NCBI GenBank assembly: GCA_036562565.1
Contig: DATCJY010000090.1
Span: 45,794-109,793 of the forward strand
Source of the DNA: DATCJY01 sp036562565
Lineage (GTDB): Bacteria; Bacteroidota; Bacteroidia; Flavobacteriales_D; Sanyastnellaceae
Reading direction: 5' to 3'
Length of the DNA: 64,000 nucleotides
Shown piece after piece: positions 1-8,251 of this stretch. The translations under genes and the position numbers were made by a program. Under the pieces are notes generated by a model. It saw nothing but the letters and a program-made list of their open reading frames with translations, had not been told where the DNA came from and ran no database searches. Each line of letters starts with the position of its first letter. Positions within the stretch are counted from its first letter, which is position 1.

Positions 1-833
1 GTGCTGGTCATATCATCCACTTGTGTCATGAAGTAACCGATGCGTGGATCGTCCCTGCGTGGCACATAGTCATTTTCAGGAACAGCAAGGATGCTGTGTT
101 GGTATTTGATGGTGATGTTTCTTGGGTCGGTAAGTGCTGCACCACCTACAGTGGGCGAACTGTTTTCATAGACATATGCCACAGTGAGCTCAGTGTTTTC
201 CGGGTAGTTATTGATGCGTTCCAAGCGAGTTTTAGATGAGCTCAGGTTACCTAATACACTTGGAGAGCCTGGAGGAGTTGGGTATTTGATAATTTGAAAC
301 TTCTCAGACAAGAAGATGGCATCACCATCAATCAAATATTTCTTTTTGTCCTTGCTGGTAGCTTCAATTTTTTCACTTGCCAGCAAAGGTTTGTTGATGT
401 TGGCATCTGCAGCTTTGCTCAGCTCATTGTTTGGGTCAAAATAGTAACGTGTATTCTCTTGGAAGATATCGATGCGCTCATAGAATTTATTGAGCGAAAT
501 GATTTTACTTCCACCATATGCACCGCGGAAATAACCGGCTTCTACCACACCATCTACGATATGATTGAAGTAGATATATTCTTTACCCAATTGGTCTTCT
601 CGTACTTCGAGATAGGTCTTACCACTGGTTGTATCGCGCCATAGAGTAAAGAGGCCATCGTACTTTACACACTTCTTGGTAATGTCATTGAATTTGTCTT
701 CTTCTTTCTTCTCAACCTTTTCTTCGGTTGCACCTTTTTTGGTTTTTGACTTTGTTTTCTTCTTGTCCTGCGCGAAGGATTCCGTTGCCGTAAACAACAG
801 AAGCCCTGCCATGATTAGACATATCTTTCTCAT
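1..833 (-). CDS. Secreted DUF5117-type zinc metalloprotease-like protein, N-terminal part (runs off the window)
   Basis: About 277 codons are visible, reading leftwards from ATG at 833 and leaving the window at base 1 with no stop. Residues 1-22 form a signal peptide ending in SFAQ, followed by a Lys/Glu-rich linker (about 23-50). A conserved region follows, with 'KYDGLFTLWRD', 'KEYIYFNHIVDG' and 'ERINNYPENTELTVAYVY'. This matches the N-terminal part of the Bacteroidota secreted proteins carrying DUF5117 ahead of a zinc-dependent (HExxH) protease domain. The HExxH region would lie outside the window, so protease activity is inferred from the family and not seen. Substrate unknown. Confidence 0.75.
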   Translation of the reverse strand, partial: MRKICLIMAGLLLFTATESFAQDKKKTKSKTKKGATEEKVEKKEEDKFNDITKKCVKYDGLFTLWRDTTSGKTYLEVREDQLGKEYIYFNHIVDGVVEAGYFRGAYGGSKIISLNKFYERIDIFQENTRYYFDPNNELSKAADANINKPLLASEKIEATSKDKKKYLIDGDAIFLSEKFQIIKYPTPPGSPSVLGNLSSSKTRLERINNYPENTELTVAYVYENSSPTVGGAALTDPRNITIKYQHSILAVPENDYVPRRDDPRIGYFMTQVDDMTS

Positions 834-1030
834 ATCGATTAATAAATTGATGGTATTTACTGTGTGCTAAACTAAACGACATCGGTTTGAATACCGAACC
901 GTTTATCCTTTTTTCAAAAAGGAAAAAAAGGGAAACTGACCATTGAAAATATCGATGGTCCTTTTGAGTCGTAAATCAGAATGCTAGAGAGCCACTATAG
1001 TAAGCTAAAAGAGGCATCACCGGAAAGTGA

Positions 1031-1666
1031 TTACACCATTGGCAGATAAACCAGTTTCTTGGTTTCAAAAAATTCTTCTTTGAAATAGTCTTTCAGGTCA
1101 AACGTTTGAACGCGTTTTTTATAAGGAGCAAGTTCTTCTTTGAGGTCACCGCCTTTGAGACAGATAAGCCCGTTGGGCAATGCGTTAATTTGTTTCTTTT
1201 TGATTTTGCCGTTGCTCCATTTCACGAGTTCCGATAAATCAGCTACAGCACGGCTTACAACGAAATCAAAATGACCTTTGATCTTTTCGGAGCGTTCATG
1301 AATGGCTGTGATATTTTTAAGTCCTAGTGCATCAGCAACTCCTTGGACAACTTTGATCTTTTTACCGATAGAATCCGACAATACAAAGTGAACCTCCGGA
1401 TTGGCAATAGCAAGTGGGATGCCGGGGAAACCTCCACCGGTTCCAATATCAAGAATTTGAGAGCCTTCTTTGAACTGAAGAAAACGATAAATACTCAAAC
1501 TGTGTAACACATGACGCTCATAGAGAGAGTCAATGTCCTTGCGCGAGATGACATTTATCTGCGCATTCCACTCTTCATAGAGGGATTGTAATTGATCTAT
1601 CTGCTGTCTTTGTTCAGGGCTGAATTGAGGGAAATAGTGATATATCAATTCGGATGTGGAACTCAT
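1031..1666 (-). CDS. rsmG: 16S rRNA (guanine527-N7)-methyltransferase RsmG
   Basis: 211 residues, a normal length for RsmG, which methylates N7 of G527 in 16S rRNA using S-adenosylmethionine. The SAM-binding motif 'LDIGTGGGFPGIPLA' is intact. Other family signatures are the N-terminal 'YEEWNAQINVISRKD', 'ERHVLHSLSI' and 'VVSRAVADLSEL'. I chose ATG at 1666; a TTG three codons upstream would add only three residues. It lies 58 bp downstream of the sigma factor gene on the same strand and may be co-transcribed with it. Confidence 0.95.
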   Translation of the reverse strand: MSSTSELIYHYFPQFSPEQRQQIDQLQSLYEEWNAQINVISRKDIDSLYERHVLHSLSIYRFLQFKEGSQILDIGTGGGFPGIPLAIANPEVHFVLSDSIGKKIKVVQGVADALGLKNITAIHERSEKIKGHFDFVVSRAVADLSELVKWSNGKIKKKQINALPNGLICLKGGDLKEELAPYKKRVQTFDLKDYFKEEFFETKKLVYLPMV

Positions 1667-1724
1667 GACGTGCAAATAGGAGGTGTTACGAAAATGTGTT
1701 GAATGAAGAAGTGTAGCTGAACAA

Positions 1725-2333
1725 TCAATAACTGTCTTTGGTGTTTTGCATCATCTGGAAGAGGAATTCGCGGGCACGGAACAATTGTGCTTTTACTGTT
1801 CCCAGTGGCAGATTCAATTCATCAGCAATTTCTTCGTATGCTTTTTCTTCGAAATAGCGCAACTCGACAAGTCTGCGGTAACGAGGCTTGAGCTTTTCAA
1901 CGATAGTGCGCATTTTAGTAATGCGTTCTTCGCGTTGTAGTTGTTCAGCTGGATCGAGCACACTGTCTTTTACACTGATTTCGATTGTTTCGCCATCATC
2001 GCTCATGAAACCTTGATCGATGGAAACGGAGCGAATACGTTTTTTGCGGATATAGTCAATACAGTTATTGGATGCGATTTTGAATAACCACGTGGAAAAA
2101 GCAAACTGAGGTGTGTATTGTCCTAGTCTTTTAAACGCTTTACCGAAAGCTTCAATGGTCAAATCATCTGCATCGTCTTTGTTGTTTACCATTTTGAGCA
2201 GCATGAAGTAGATAGGCTCTCGATAGCGCTGCATAAGTTCAGCGTAAGCTTTCTGGTCTTGTTCATGCAAAGCTCTTTGTACGAGTTTGTAGTCGTACTG
2301 GCCTTTTTCTGACAGATGATCGATTAACTCCAT
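1725..2333 (-). CDS. ECF-type RNA polymerase sigma-70 family factor
   Basis: 202 residues with two sigma domains. Region 2 contains 'DADDLTIEAFGKAFKRLG' and 'FSTWLFKIASNNCIDYIRKK', the -10 recognition and core-binding helices. Region 4 contains 'YEEIADELNLPLGTVKAQLFRARE', a helix-turn-helix that reads the -35 element. A variable acidic linker separates them. No anti-sigma factor gene is adjacent. The start codon lies inside the 3' end of the upstream glycosyltransferase (10 bp overlap), so the two are probably translationally coupled. The regulon cannot be deduced from the sequence. Confidence 0.9.
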   Translation of the reverse strand: MELIDHLSEKGQYDYKLVQRALHEQDQKAYAELMQRYREPIYFMLLKMVNNKDDADDLTIEAFGKAFKRLGQYTPQFAFSTWLFKIASNNCIDYIRKKRIRSVSIDQGFMSDDGETIEISVKDSVLDPAEQLQREERITKMRTIVEKLKPRYRRLVELRYFEEKAYEEIADELNLPLGTVKAQLFRAREFLFQMMQNTKDSY

Positions 2334-3454
2334 TTTTGTGGTTTTCTCAACAGGTTAGAAAAATACAATCCAATATTCAGCACGGTTAGGTGGATTTCCA
2401 GCACAGGTGCCAACCATGCGATGTCACGGCTTTGGGACATGCGCTTTGAAATCTTGTGCAAAATAGCCACCTGAGATATGTAGCGAACCAGTAGCAAACC
2501 ACCAACTATTAACAACAGTTTATGAAAAACAATGCTGCCCGCAAATCCAAACCACATCAGCAATAGCGAAAAAGGCCAAAGTGCGAGCATCCGTTTATGT
2601 TGTGGTTTATAGTTAGGAGCCGTGGTAAAATGTCTGCGTTTTTGAGTGTACCAACTCTGCCAAGAATCCTTTGGAGCCGAAATTGTTTGTTCATGTTGCA
2701 AGATGGCTACTGCAGTATTCTTGGCTGTAGCAACTTGGTTGATGAACAAATCATCATCACCGCTGGCCAAGCTGTAGTGACTCTTGAAGCCACCTACTTT
2801 GAAAAACAGGTCGCGGTGATAAGCGAGATTGCGACCAACGCCCATATAAGGTTTTCCATTTTGCGCAAAACCGATGTATTGCGTTGCGGTCATCAGGCCA
2901 TCAAAACGGATGATGCGGTTGAGCCATCCTTTGCTTTTGTGGAACAATGAAACCCCGAGTACAATCTGCTTGTTCTCATTGATATGGGACATCATGGAAG
3001 CAATCCATTGGTTGGAAAGCGGTTGGCAGTCGGCATCGGTGAGCAGTACATAATCGTATTTGGCTGCTTTGATGCCAAGCGTTAGCGCAAACTTTTTGCC
3101 TTGCATGTTTTGCTTTTCTTCATCCAGGTTTACCACGTGAATGTTCTTGTAGCGCACTTGCATGGCTTTGAGAATGGCTTCGGTATCATCCCAACTGCTG
3201 TCGTTCACCACCACCAATTCAAAATGGGGATAATCCTGTTCCATGATTACAGGAATGTGTTCCATGAGGTTGCGTTCTTCATTGCGTGCGCAAATGATAA
3301 CCGAAACACCGGGCTTGTTTTCTGAAAGTTGCTGAGGAGGTTTAGTGCCTTTCAAAAAATAAATAAAGAGATAATAAAGCTGAACAATCCAGCCGAGTAG
3401 AAAAATGCCAAACCAAATCAGTGGCAGGTGGTATTCTGAAGGGAGGTTAATCAT
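2324..3454 (-). CDS. Membrane-anchored family 2 glycosyltransferase
   Basis: 376 residues. An N-terminal membrane segment (about 8-33) precedes a GT-A domain opening with 'PGVSVIICARNEERNL'. A DxD-type motif 'LLTDADCQPL' binds nucleotide-sugar and metal, and an acidic 'SGDDDLFINQ' motif lies further on. Hydrophobic segments follow from about 290 to the end. This is the usual plan of processive or membrane-lipid GT2 enzymes; the sugar and acceptor are unknown. It overlaps the sigma factor gene by 10 bp and is preceded on its strand by a terminator after the protease gene. Confidence 0.88.
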   Translation of the reverse strand: MINLPSEYHLPLIWFGIFLLGWIVQLYYLFIYFLKGTKPPQQLSENKPGVSVIICARNEERNLMEHIPVIMEQDYPHFELVVVNDSSWDDTEAILKAMQVRYKNIHVVNLDEEKQNMQGKKFALTLGIKAAKYDYVLLTDADCQPLSNQWIASMMSHINENKQIVLGVSLFHKSKGWLNRIIRFDGLMTATQYIGFAQNGKPYMGVGRNLAYHRDLFFKVGGFKSHYSLASGDDDLFINQVATAKNTAVAILQHEQTISAPKDSWQSWYTQKRRHFTTAPNYKPQHKRMLALWPFSLLLMWFGFAGSIVFHKLLLIVGGLLLVRYISQVAILHKISKRMSQSRDIAWLAPVLEIHLTVLNIGLYFSNLLRKPQKWS

Positions 3455-3511
3455 TTAACCGATTGAATAAGCAAGCGGGCGAAGGTAGGGGTGGTTTTAG
3501 GGGTAGAAAAA

Positions 3512-3542
3512 ATAAAAGGCCGCTGTAAAAACGGCCTTTTAT
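3512..3542 (-). terminator. Intrinsic terminator after the secreted protease gene
   Basis: An 11-bp inverted repeat (3512-3522 with 3532-3542, core AAGGCCG/CGGCCTT) lies 22 bp beyond the stop codon of the minus-strand protease gene. Reading leftwards, the hairpin ends in TTTTAT. It separates the protease from the glycosyltransferase gene. Confidence 0.75.
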
Positions 3543-3563
3543 ACACAAGCTATGTTGATTGTT

Positions 3564-5861
3564 TTAATGTCTCACGGCAAGCTTTTGAATAAAGCTACCT
3601 CCTTCAGTTTCAATGTGACAGAGGTAAATGCCGCTCGACATTTGAGCAACTGAAATTTGCGTTGAAAAATCAAATGGTTTGGTGTAAGAAACCACTTTAC
3701 CGGTAATGTCGCGGATGACTATGGACTTAATACGGGTGGAATGCTGTATGGTCAACACATCTTGAGCCGGATTTGGATAGATGTTCAAATCCTGAGCATT
3801 ATTCTCTTCCACACTCAAGGTTTGGTCCACGCAGAATGGAACTGATTGGGACGAACCGAAGTTGCCACCGCTAGCAATCACAACTCCATTTGGTCCTTTG
3901 AGGACGTAGGAACCTTGACCGTATTGACAGCAAATTCCATCATTTTGACTGTCTATGATATTAAAAGTATAACAGCCTTCTGGCAAGCAAAACTCTACTT
4001 CAATGGTTGTTCCGGCATATGCTTCGCTGTATGTACCTCCGGAAGTGTAGATAATTTGGTTGTTAGCGTTGCGGAGGTTCCAGCTTGTTTCATCCGGATA
4101 GTCATCAAAGGTGAGTGTGAGGCGTATCGGATAGCTGTTAGCGCTGAGATCTGCGTTGAAGTTCAGGCTCACGCTGTTGTTGGAGGTGTTTTGATCTTGA
4201 CCGTTGTTTGGATTAGATACGGAAACAGTCAAGGTATTCACCGAGGTGTTATACGTGAGAGTCGGCAGTGTAACTTGAGCAGTTTGGTTGTATGCCAAAG
4301 AACCGGTCCACTGCATGGTTTGCTGTGGCTGATCATTGAGATGATAGGTAATGGTACAAGATGTAAGCGTATTGGTTCCGTTGTTGCGTAAAGTGAACAC
4401 CGGAGTGATGGAGTTACCACACACCATCGGGTTCACACCGCTGATAGACATTGCTGCAACATCCAGTTGATTGGCAGTATAAGCTGTGGGGTATCCATCC
4501 AAGGTCATTGTACCGGTGTTCAGCGGGTCAAGCCATTCTTTGAGTCGGGCATTGGTGTTGACGCCAGTATTCCAGCTGATGCCAAAACGTCCGTAGATAT
4601 CATATCCATTATTTTCATTTGTACCGATACAAGCTGATGTACCGGCAAACAACTGACCAACGATGCGGTGGTGTTGGTTGAACAATGGAGAGCCGCTGGA
4701 ACCGGTTTCTGTAACACCGTCATCCCATGCGTCTATCACCCACACTTGGGTACCATCGAGGAAATATTTTACAGGCGGATCATAGTCAAAGCTGATTTTC
4801 TTAACGTCACCACTGGGGTGATGAATACCTACAGTATTTGTAATGTTCTCGTTATCGCTTCTATCCCAACCAGCGTAATGCGCATTCCATGCAGCCGGAG
4901 GGGCACTGCTCATCTCCACCAATGCGAAGTCGCTGCCGGCTCGCTTTGCACGGAAAGTCGCTCCTGAGATGGACTGATTGATTGGGCCAGTGGAACCGTT
5001 ACAGGTAGGAGCATCATGGTTGAAATAAAATATCCAGTTGCTCACATTGTTGCTGAAAGGAACGCAGTGATTGGCAGTGAGGATATATGGGCGTCCATCG
5101 TTAGCGGTGTTGTTCACCAATGCTCCTGAGCACAATGCATTACTCATAACGATGAGTACCACAGAGCGCTTTTCCAATTGCCAATCGGAACCAACAGGAC
5201 AAATGACGTTGTTGTGGCAGTTACCGCTGCTTCCAAATGGGCCGCGGTCTTCGTTGTCAAGAGCCTCTGCACGCTCATTGCGCAACACCCTGCGATAACC
5301 GTGAACTACTTCGCCTATGGTCAATTTGATTTGATGTTTTTGGGAGGTGGGAACAAGTAATTCAATCACCACTTTATCAGTGTGAAGAAGGCCGGTGGCA
5401 AAAATTCCCGATGCATCCATGTTGCGGTGGTCAAATGAGCCCAAGTATTCTTGTCTGTCAGCAGACCAAATGAAGAGCTTGGCACCTTTGGGAATTACGT
5501 ATTCACTGAAAGTAAGGTTGATACTCTTTGCCTCAGGGCATTCGATAGCCAATTGCCAGAGGGAGTAGCCGCTTACTGCATCATCTATCCATCGGCCGTA
5601 TTGATGAATGCTGTAGTTTACACTATGCTGGATTCCAAAACGGAAAGGAATACCGGGAGTGAAATCGTTTACTGCATCTTCTGCAGCTACTTGTTCCAAA
5701 TCAATTGGTTCCATCGGAATGGTGGGTATGGAATGATCCATACGCTTGTCAGACCAATTGTAGGGTTCACCGCCATAACTGAGTTGTGCTTTCAACGGCA
5801 TTGAACTCACCATTAATAGCACCAATAGCGGGAGTTGAATGAATTTAAAACTGAATGACAT
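3564..5861 (-). CDS. Secreted lysyl-endopeptidase-like serine protease with T9SS sorting domain
   Basis: 765 residues: signal peptide (1-25, ending LKAQ), a propeptide-like region to about 210, a chymotrypsin-fold domain (about 215-445), a beta-rich linker and a type A T9SS C-terminal domain (from about 695, 'IYPNPAQDVLTI', ending 'FIQKLAVRH'). The triad is visible: H265 in 'LTANHC', D311 in 'SDFALVEM', S389 in 'GSSGSP'. Segments 'AHYAGWDR', 'IHHPSGDVKKISF' and 'YDIYGRF' closely resemble Achromobacter/Lysobacter lysyl endopeptidase, including an Asp (421) at the place of its Lys-specificity residue. I infer an exported protease cleaving after lysine; specificity is inferred from memory of the family. 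It lies 40 bp downstream of the SPFH gene. Confidence 0.88.
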   Translation of the reverse strand: MSFSFKFIQLPLLVLLMVSSMPLKAQLSYGGEPYNWSDKRMDHSIPTIPMEPIDLEQVAAEDAVNDFTPGIPFRFGIQHSVNYSIHQYGRWIDDAVSGYSLWQLAIECPEAKSINLTFSEYVIPKGAKLFIWSADRQEYLGSFDHRNMDASGIFATGLLHTDKVVIELLVPTSQKHQIKLTIGEVVHGYRRVLRNERAEALDNEDRGPFGSSGNCHNNVICPVGSDWQLEKRSVVLIVMSNALCSGALVNNTANDGRPYILTANHCVPFSNNVSNWIFYFNHDAPTCNGSTGPINQSISGATFRAKRAGSDFALVEMSSAPPAAWNAHYAGWDRSDNENITNTVGIHHPSGDVKKISFDYDPPVKYFLDGTQVWVIDAWDDGVTETGSSGSPLFNQHHRIVGQLFAGTSACIGTNENNGYDIYGRFGISWNTGVNTNARLKEWLDPLNTGTMTLDGYPTAYTANQLDVAAMSISGVNPMVCGNSITPVFTLRNNGTNTLTSCTITYHLNDQPQQTMQWTGSLAYNQTAQVTLPTLTYNTSVNTLTVSVSNPNNGQDQNTSNNSVSLNFNADLSANSYPIRLTLTFDDYPDETSWNLRNANNQIIYTSGGTYSEAYAGTTIEVEFCLPEGCYTFNIIDSQNDGICCQYGQGSYVLKGPNGVVIASGGNFGSSQSVPFCVDQTLSVEENNAQDLNIYPNPAQDVLTIQHSTRIKSIVIRDITGKVVSYTKPFDFSTQISVAQMSSGIYLCHIETEGGSFIQKLAVRH

Positions 5862-5901
5862 TGTTTTTGAGTCTACTAAAAAATGATTTCCTTTCTATGT
5901 G

Positions 5902-6840
5902 TTAGTTGTTGTCTTTTCTTTCCATGATGTTGCTCATGCCCATCATTTGTTTCATGGTTTTTTCCATGCCTTCCGGTGAGCCGTCAAGGAAGATGATATT
6001 TCCTTTACCATACTCAGCGAAGTTCTTGATAGCTTCCGTCCACATGCTGAACATAATCACAGAAGTATCGAGGTTTGCTTGTTGCATTTCGCGTGCGGCA
6101 TTCTGCATACCGTGAGCCACTTCTTGGCGGAACAATGCCACACCCTGCCCCCTTAATTGGGCTGCTTCTCTCTCGGCCTGAGCTGCAATTTTAATGGCGT
6201 TACCTTCTGCTTCGGCTGCTTTTGTCTTGGTAATTAACAAAGCTTGACCTTCGTTTTCAGCTGCGGCTTTCAAGTTGCTACTCGCCACTACCTTACTCAT
6301 ACTCTGCAGGATGATTTCGTCAAAGGTGATATCGTTGATTTGCAAATCTTGCAAGTGATATCCCCATTCTTCGAGTCGGTTGTCGATTTCGCTTTTCACG
6401 TGTTGCACGATATCGTTGCGCAGCGAGAGGACCTCTGCTTGGCGCTTGGAGGCTACATACGCACGAATGGTACCTTCAATGGTGCGCACCAGTGTTTGCA
6501 TCAAGCTGCGGTCATCAATGAATTTGAAAGCTACGCGCTTGATGGTTTCCTCTTCTTCATTCATCACAGAGTAAAGAAGCATCGATTTGAAGTACACATT
6601 GGCCTGGTCTTGTGTCACCGCTTGGAACTCCATTTCCACACTGCGGTTTTGTACACTAATTTTTTTGAATACCACTTCAATGAAGGGGATTCGGATATTC
6701 AAACCGGGAGCCATTACTCTGCGGTATTTACCGAATACCGTTACCACTCCCATGAATCCTTGCTGGATGATTACAAATGATTTGAAAATAAGAATGAGAG
6801 CAATAATCCCGAGGATAAGGTTAACGTTAATGATGTCCAT
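5902..6840 (-). CDS. SPFH/band 7 (prohibitin/stomatin-like) membrane protein
   Basis: 312 residues. A single N-terminal membrane helix (about 6-28) is followed by a band 7 domain with 'QQGFMGVVTVFGKYRRV' and 'APGLNIRIPFIEVV'. An Ala/Glu-rich coiled coil comes next (about 190-255, 'AAEAEGNAIKIAAQAEREA'), then a Met-rich tail. Such proteins oligomerise at the membrane and scaffold proteases or organise lipid domains; the partner here is unknown. I chose ATG at 6840; a GTG seven codons upstream would add a charged tail before the helix. It is divergent from gcvT. Confidence 0.88.
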   Translation of the reverse strand: MDIINVNLILGIIALILIFKSFVIIQQGFMGVVTVFGKYRRVMAPGLNIRIPFIEVVFKKISVQNRSVEMEFQAVTQDQANVYFKSMLLYSVMNEEEETIKRVAFKFIDDRSLMQTLVRTIEGTIRAYVASKRQAEVLSLRNDIVQHVKSEIDNRLEEWGYHLQDLQINDITFDEIILQSMSKVVASSNLKAAAENEGQALLITKTKAAEAEGNAIKIAAQAEREAAQLRGQGVALFRQEVAHGMQNAAREMQQANLDTSVIMFSMWTEAIKNFAEYGKGNIIFLDGSPEGMEKTMKQMMGMSNIMERKDNN

Positions 6841-6996
6841 ATATCTTGTGTATTTGGGCACAATTTACAAGATTCACCGAGTAGTGGCCGTAATTTTTCT
6901 GTTCCATTCTTGGAGCACAGTGGCGGCTTTTTTTGAGGTCTTAATTGGTATACCTTGCGCCACCATATTTTAAATCGATTTTTTAATTTTCAAGAA

Positions 6997-8100
6997 ATGA
7001 GTACTACATCAACTGAGCTTAAGAGCACTGCTCTCACTCATATCCATCAGCAACTTGGAGCTAAAATGGTTCCCTTTGCGGGATATAATATGCCTGTTCA
7101 ATATTCCGGTTTGATAGAGGAACACAACACCGTTCGCAACGCTGTTGGTGTCTTTGATGTGAGCCACATGGGTGAATTTTGGGTGAGTGGCAAAGGTGCA
7201 TTGGACTTGATTCAATACGTTACAAGCAATGATGCATCTAAGCTCACAGACGGTAAAGTGCAATACTCTTGCCTGCCAAACGATCAGGGCGGTATCGTTG
7301 ATGATTTGCTCGTTTATCGTGTCAATGAAGAATTGTATTTATTAGTAGTAAACGCTTCCAACATTGAGAAAGACTGGAATTGGATCAACTCCAAGAATAC
7401 ATTCGGTGCGAAGTTGGAAAACAAGAGCGATGCAACCTCCCTGCTTGCAGTACAAGGGCCAAAAGCTTTGCAAGCGATGCAAAAATTGACCGATATGAAC
7501 CTGGTGGACATGGAATATTATACTTTCCAAATTGGCACCTTTGCAGGCATGGAGAATGTGCTTGTTTCTACTACAGGTTATACCGGTGCGGGTGGCTGCG
7601 AGATTTATTTTCCAAATGAAGTAGCCGAGAAAATGTGGAATGCAGTTCTAGAAGCCGGTGCAGAATTCGGTATCAAACCAATTGGTTTGGGTGCACGTGA
7701 CACGCTCCGTCTTGAGATGGGATTCTGCTTGTATGGCAACGATATTGATGATACGACATCACCACTTGAAGCAGGCCTTGGGTGGATTACCAAATTCACC
7801 AAGAACTTCAATAATTCTGAGGCACTCAAAGCACAAAAGGAAGCCGGAGTGAAGAAGAAATTGGTGGGATTTGAATTGTTGGATAAGGGAATTCCACGTC
7901 ATGGTTATGAAGTGGTAGATGAAAACAACAACGTTATAGGTGTTGTTACCAGCGGAACACAAAGTCCTTCATTGGGTAAACCCATCGGATTGGCATACGT
8001 TCCCACAGAATTGTCTAAAGCGGGTTCAACCATCTACATCAGTATTCGTGGAAAAGCGCTAAAAGCACAGGTTGTATCACTGCCTTTCTATAAGAATTAA
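6997..8100 (+). CDS. gcvT: Aminomethyltransferase (glycine cleavage system T protein)
   Basis: 367 residues, full length. GcvT transfers the methylene carbon from the aminomethyl-lipoyl H protein to tetrahydrofolate, releasing ammonia and yielding 5,10-methylene-THF. Family motifs are present: 'GAKMVPFAGYNMPVQYSG', 'VGVFDVSHMGEF', 'GYTGAGGCEIY' and 'GARDTLRLEMGFCLYG'. ATG at 6997 is preferred over a TTG 14 codons upstream because it matches the usual N-terminus. gcvH and gcvP are not in the window, as is common in Bacteroidota where the gcv genes are scattered. A possible -7 element (TACCTTGC) lies at 6951-6958. A terminator follows at 8127. Confidence 0.96.
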   Translation: MSTTSTELKSTALTHIHQQLGAKMVPFAGYNMPVQYSGLIEEHNTVRNAVGVFDVSHMGEFWVSGKGALDLIQYVTSNDASKLTDGKVQYSCLPNDQGGIVDDLLVYRVNEELYLLVVNASNIEKDWNWINSKNTFGAKLENKSDATSLLAVQGPKALQAMQKLTDMNLVDMEYYTFQIGTFAGMENVLVSTTGYTGAGGCEIYFPNEVAEKMWNAVLEAGAEFGIKPIGLGARDTLRLEMGFCLYGNDIDDTTSPLEAGLGWITKFTKNFNNSEALKAQKEAGVKKKLVGFELLDKGIPRHGYEVVDENNNVIGVVTSGTQSPSLGKPIGLAYVPTELSKAGSTIYISIRGKALKAQVVSLPFYKN

Positions 8101-8126
8101 TTGAGCAATTACTTAAATATCCATTG

Positions 8127-8160
8127 AAAAGGGATAGCATGAATTTGCTATCCTTTTTTT
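8127..8160 (+). terminator. Intrinsic terminator after gcvT
   Basis: A stem formed by 8127-8139 and 8146-8157 (GGGATAGCA with TGCTATCC, flanked by A and T runs) is followed by a T tract, 26 bp after the gcvT stop. Confidence 0.82.
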
Positions 8161-8251
8161 TATGACCGCTCATCCGTCTTATTTGCAATGCAAATAAATG
8201 CGTCTTGAAAAACGCTCGGGACCTCTACTTTCGTAATTGAATTACAGTTGA

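Noticed and set aside
885..976. Small dyads (CGGTT/AACCG and GACCAT/ATGGTC) between rsmG and the DUF5117 gene
   Set aside because: Stems of 5-6 bp without a proper T tract; could be chance, so no terminator is claimed.
6862..6996. Possible glycine riboswitch before gcvT
   Set aside because: The 135-bp divergent gap shows no tandem aptamer-like pairing; only a possible -7 element is seen.
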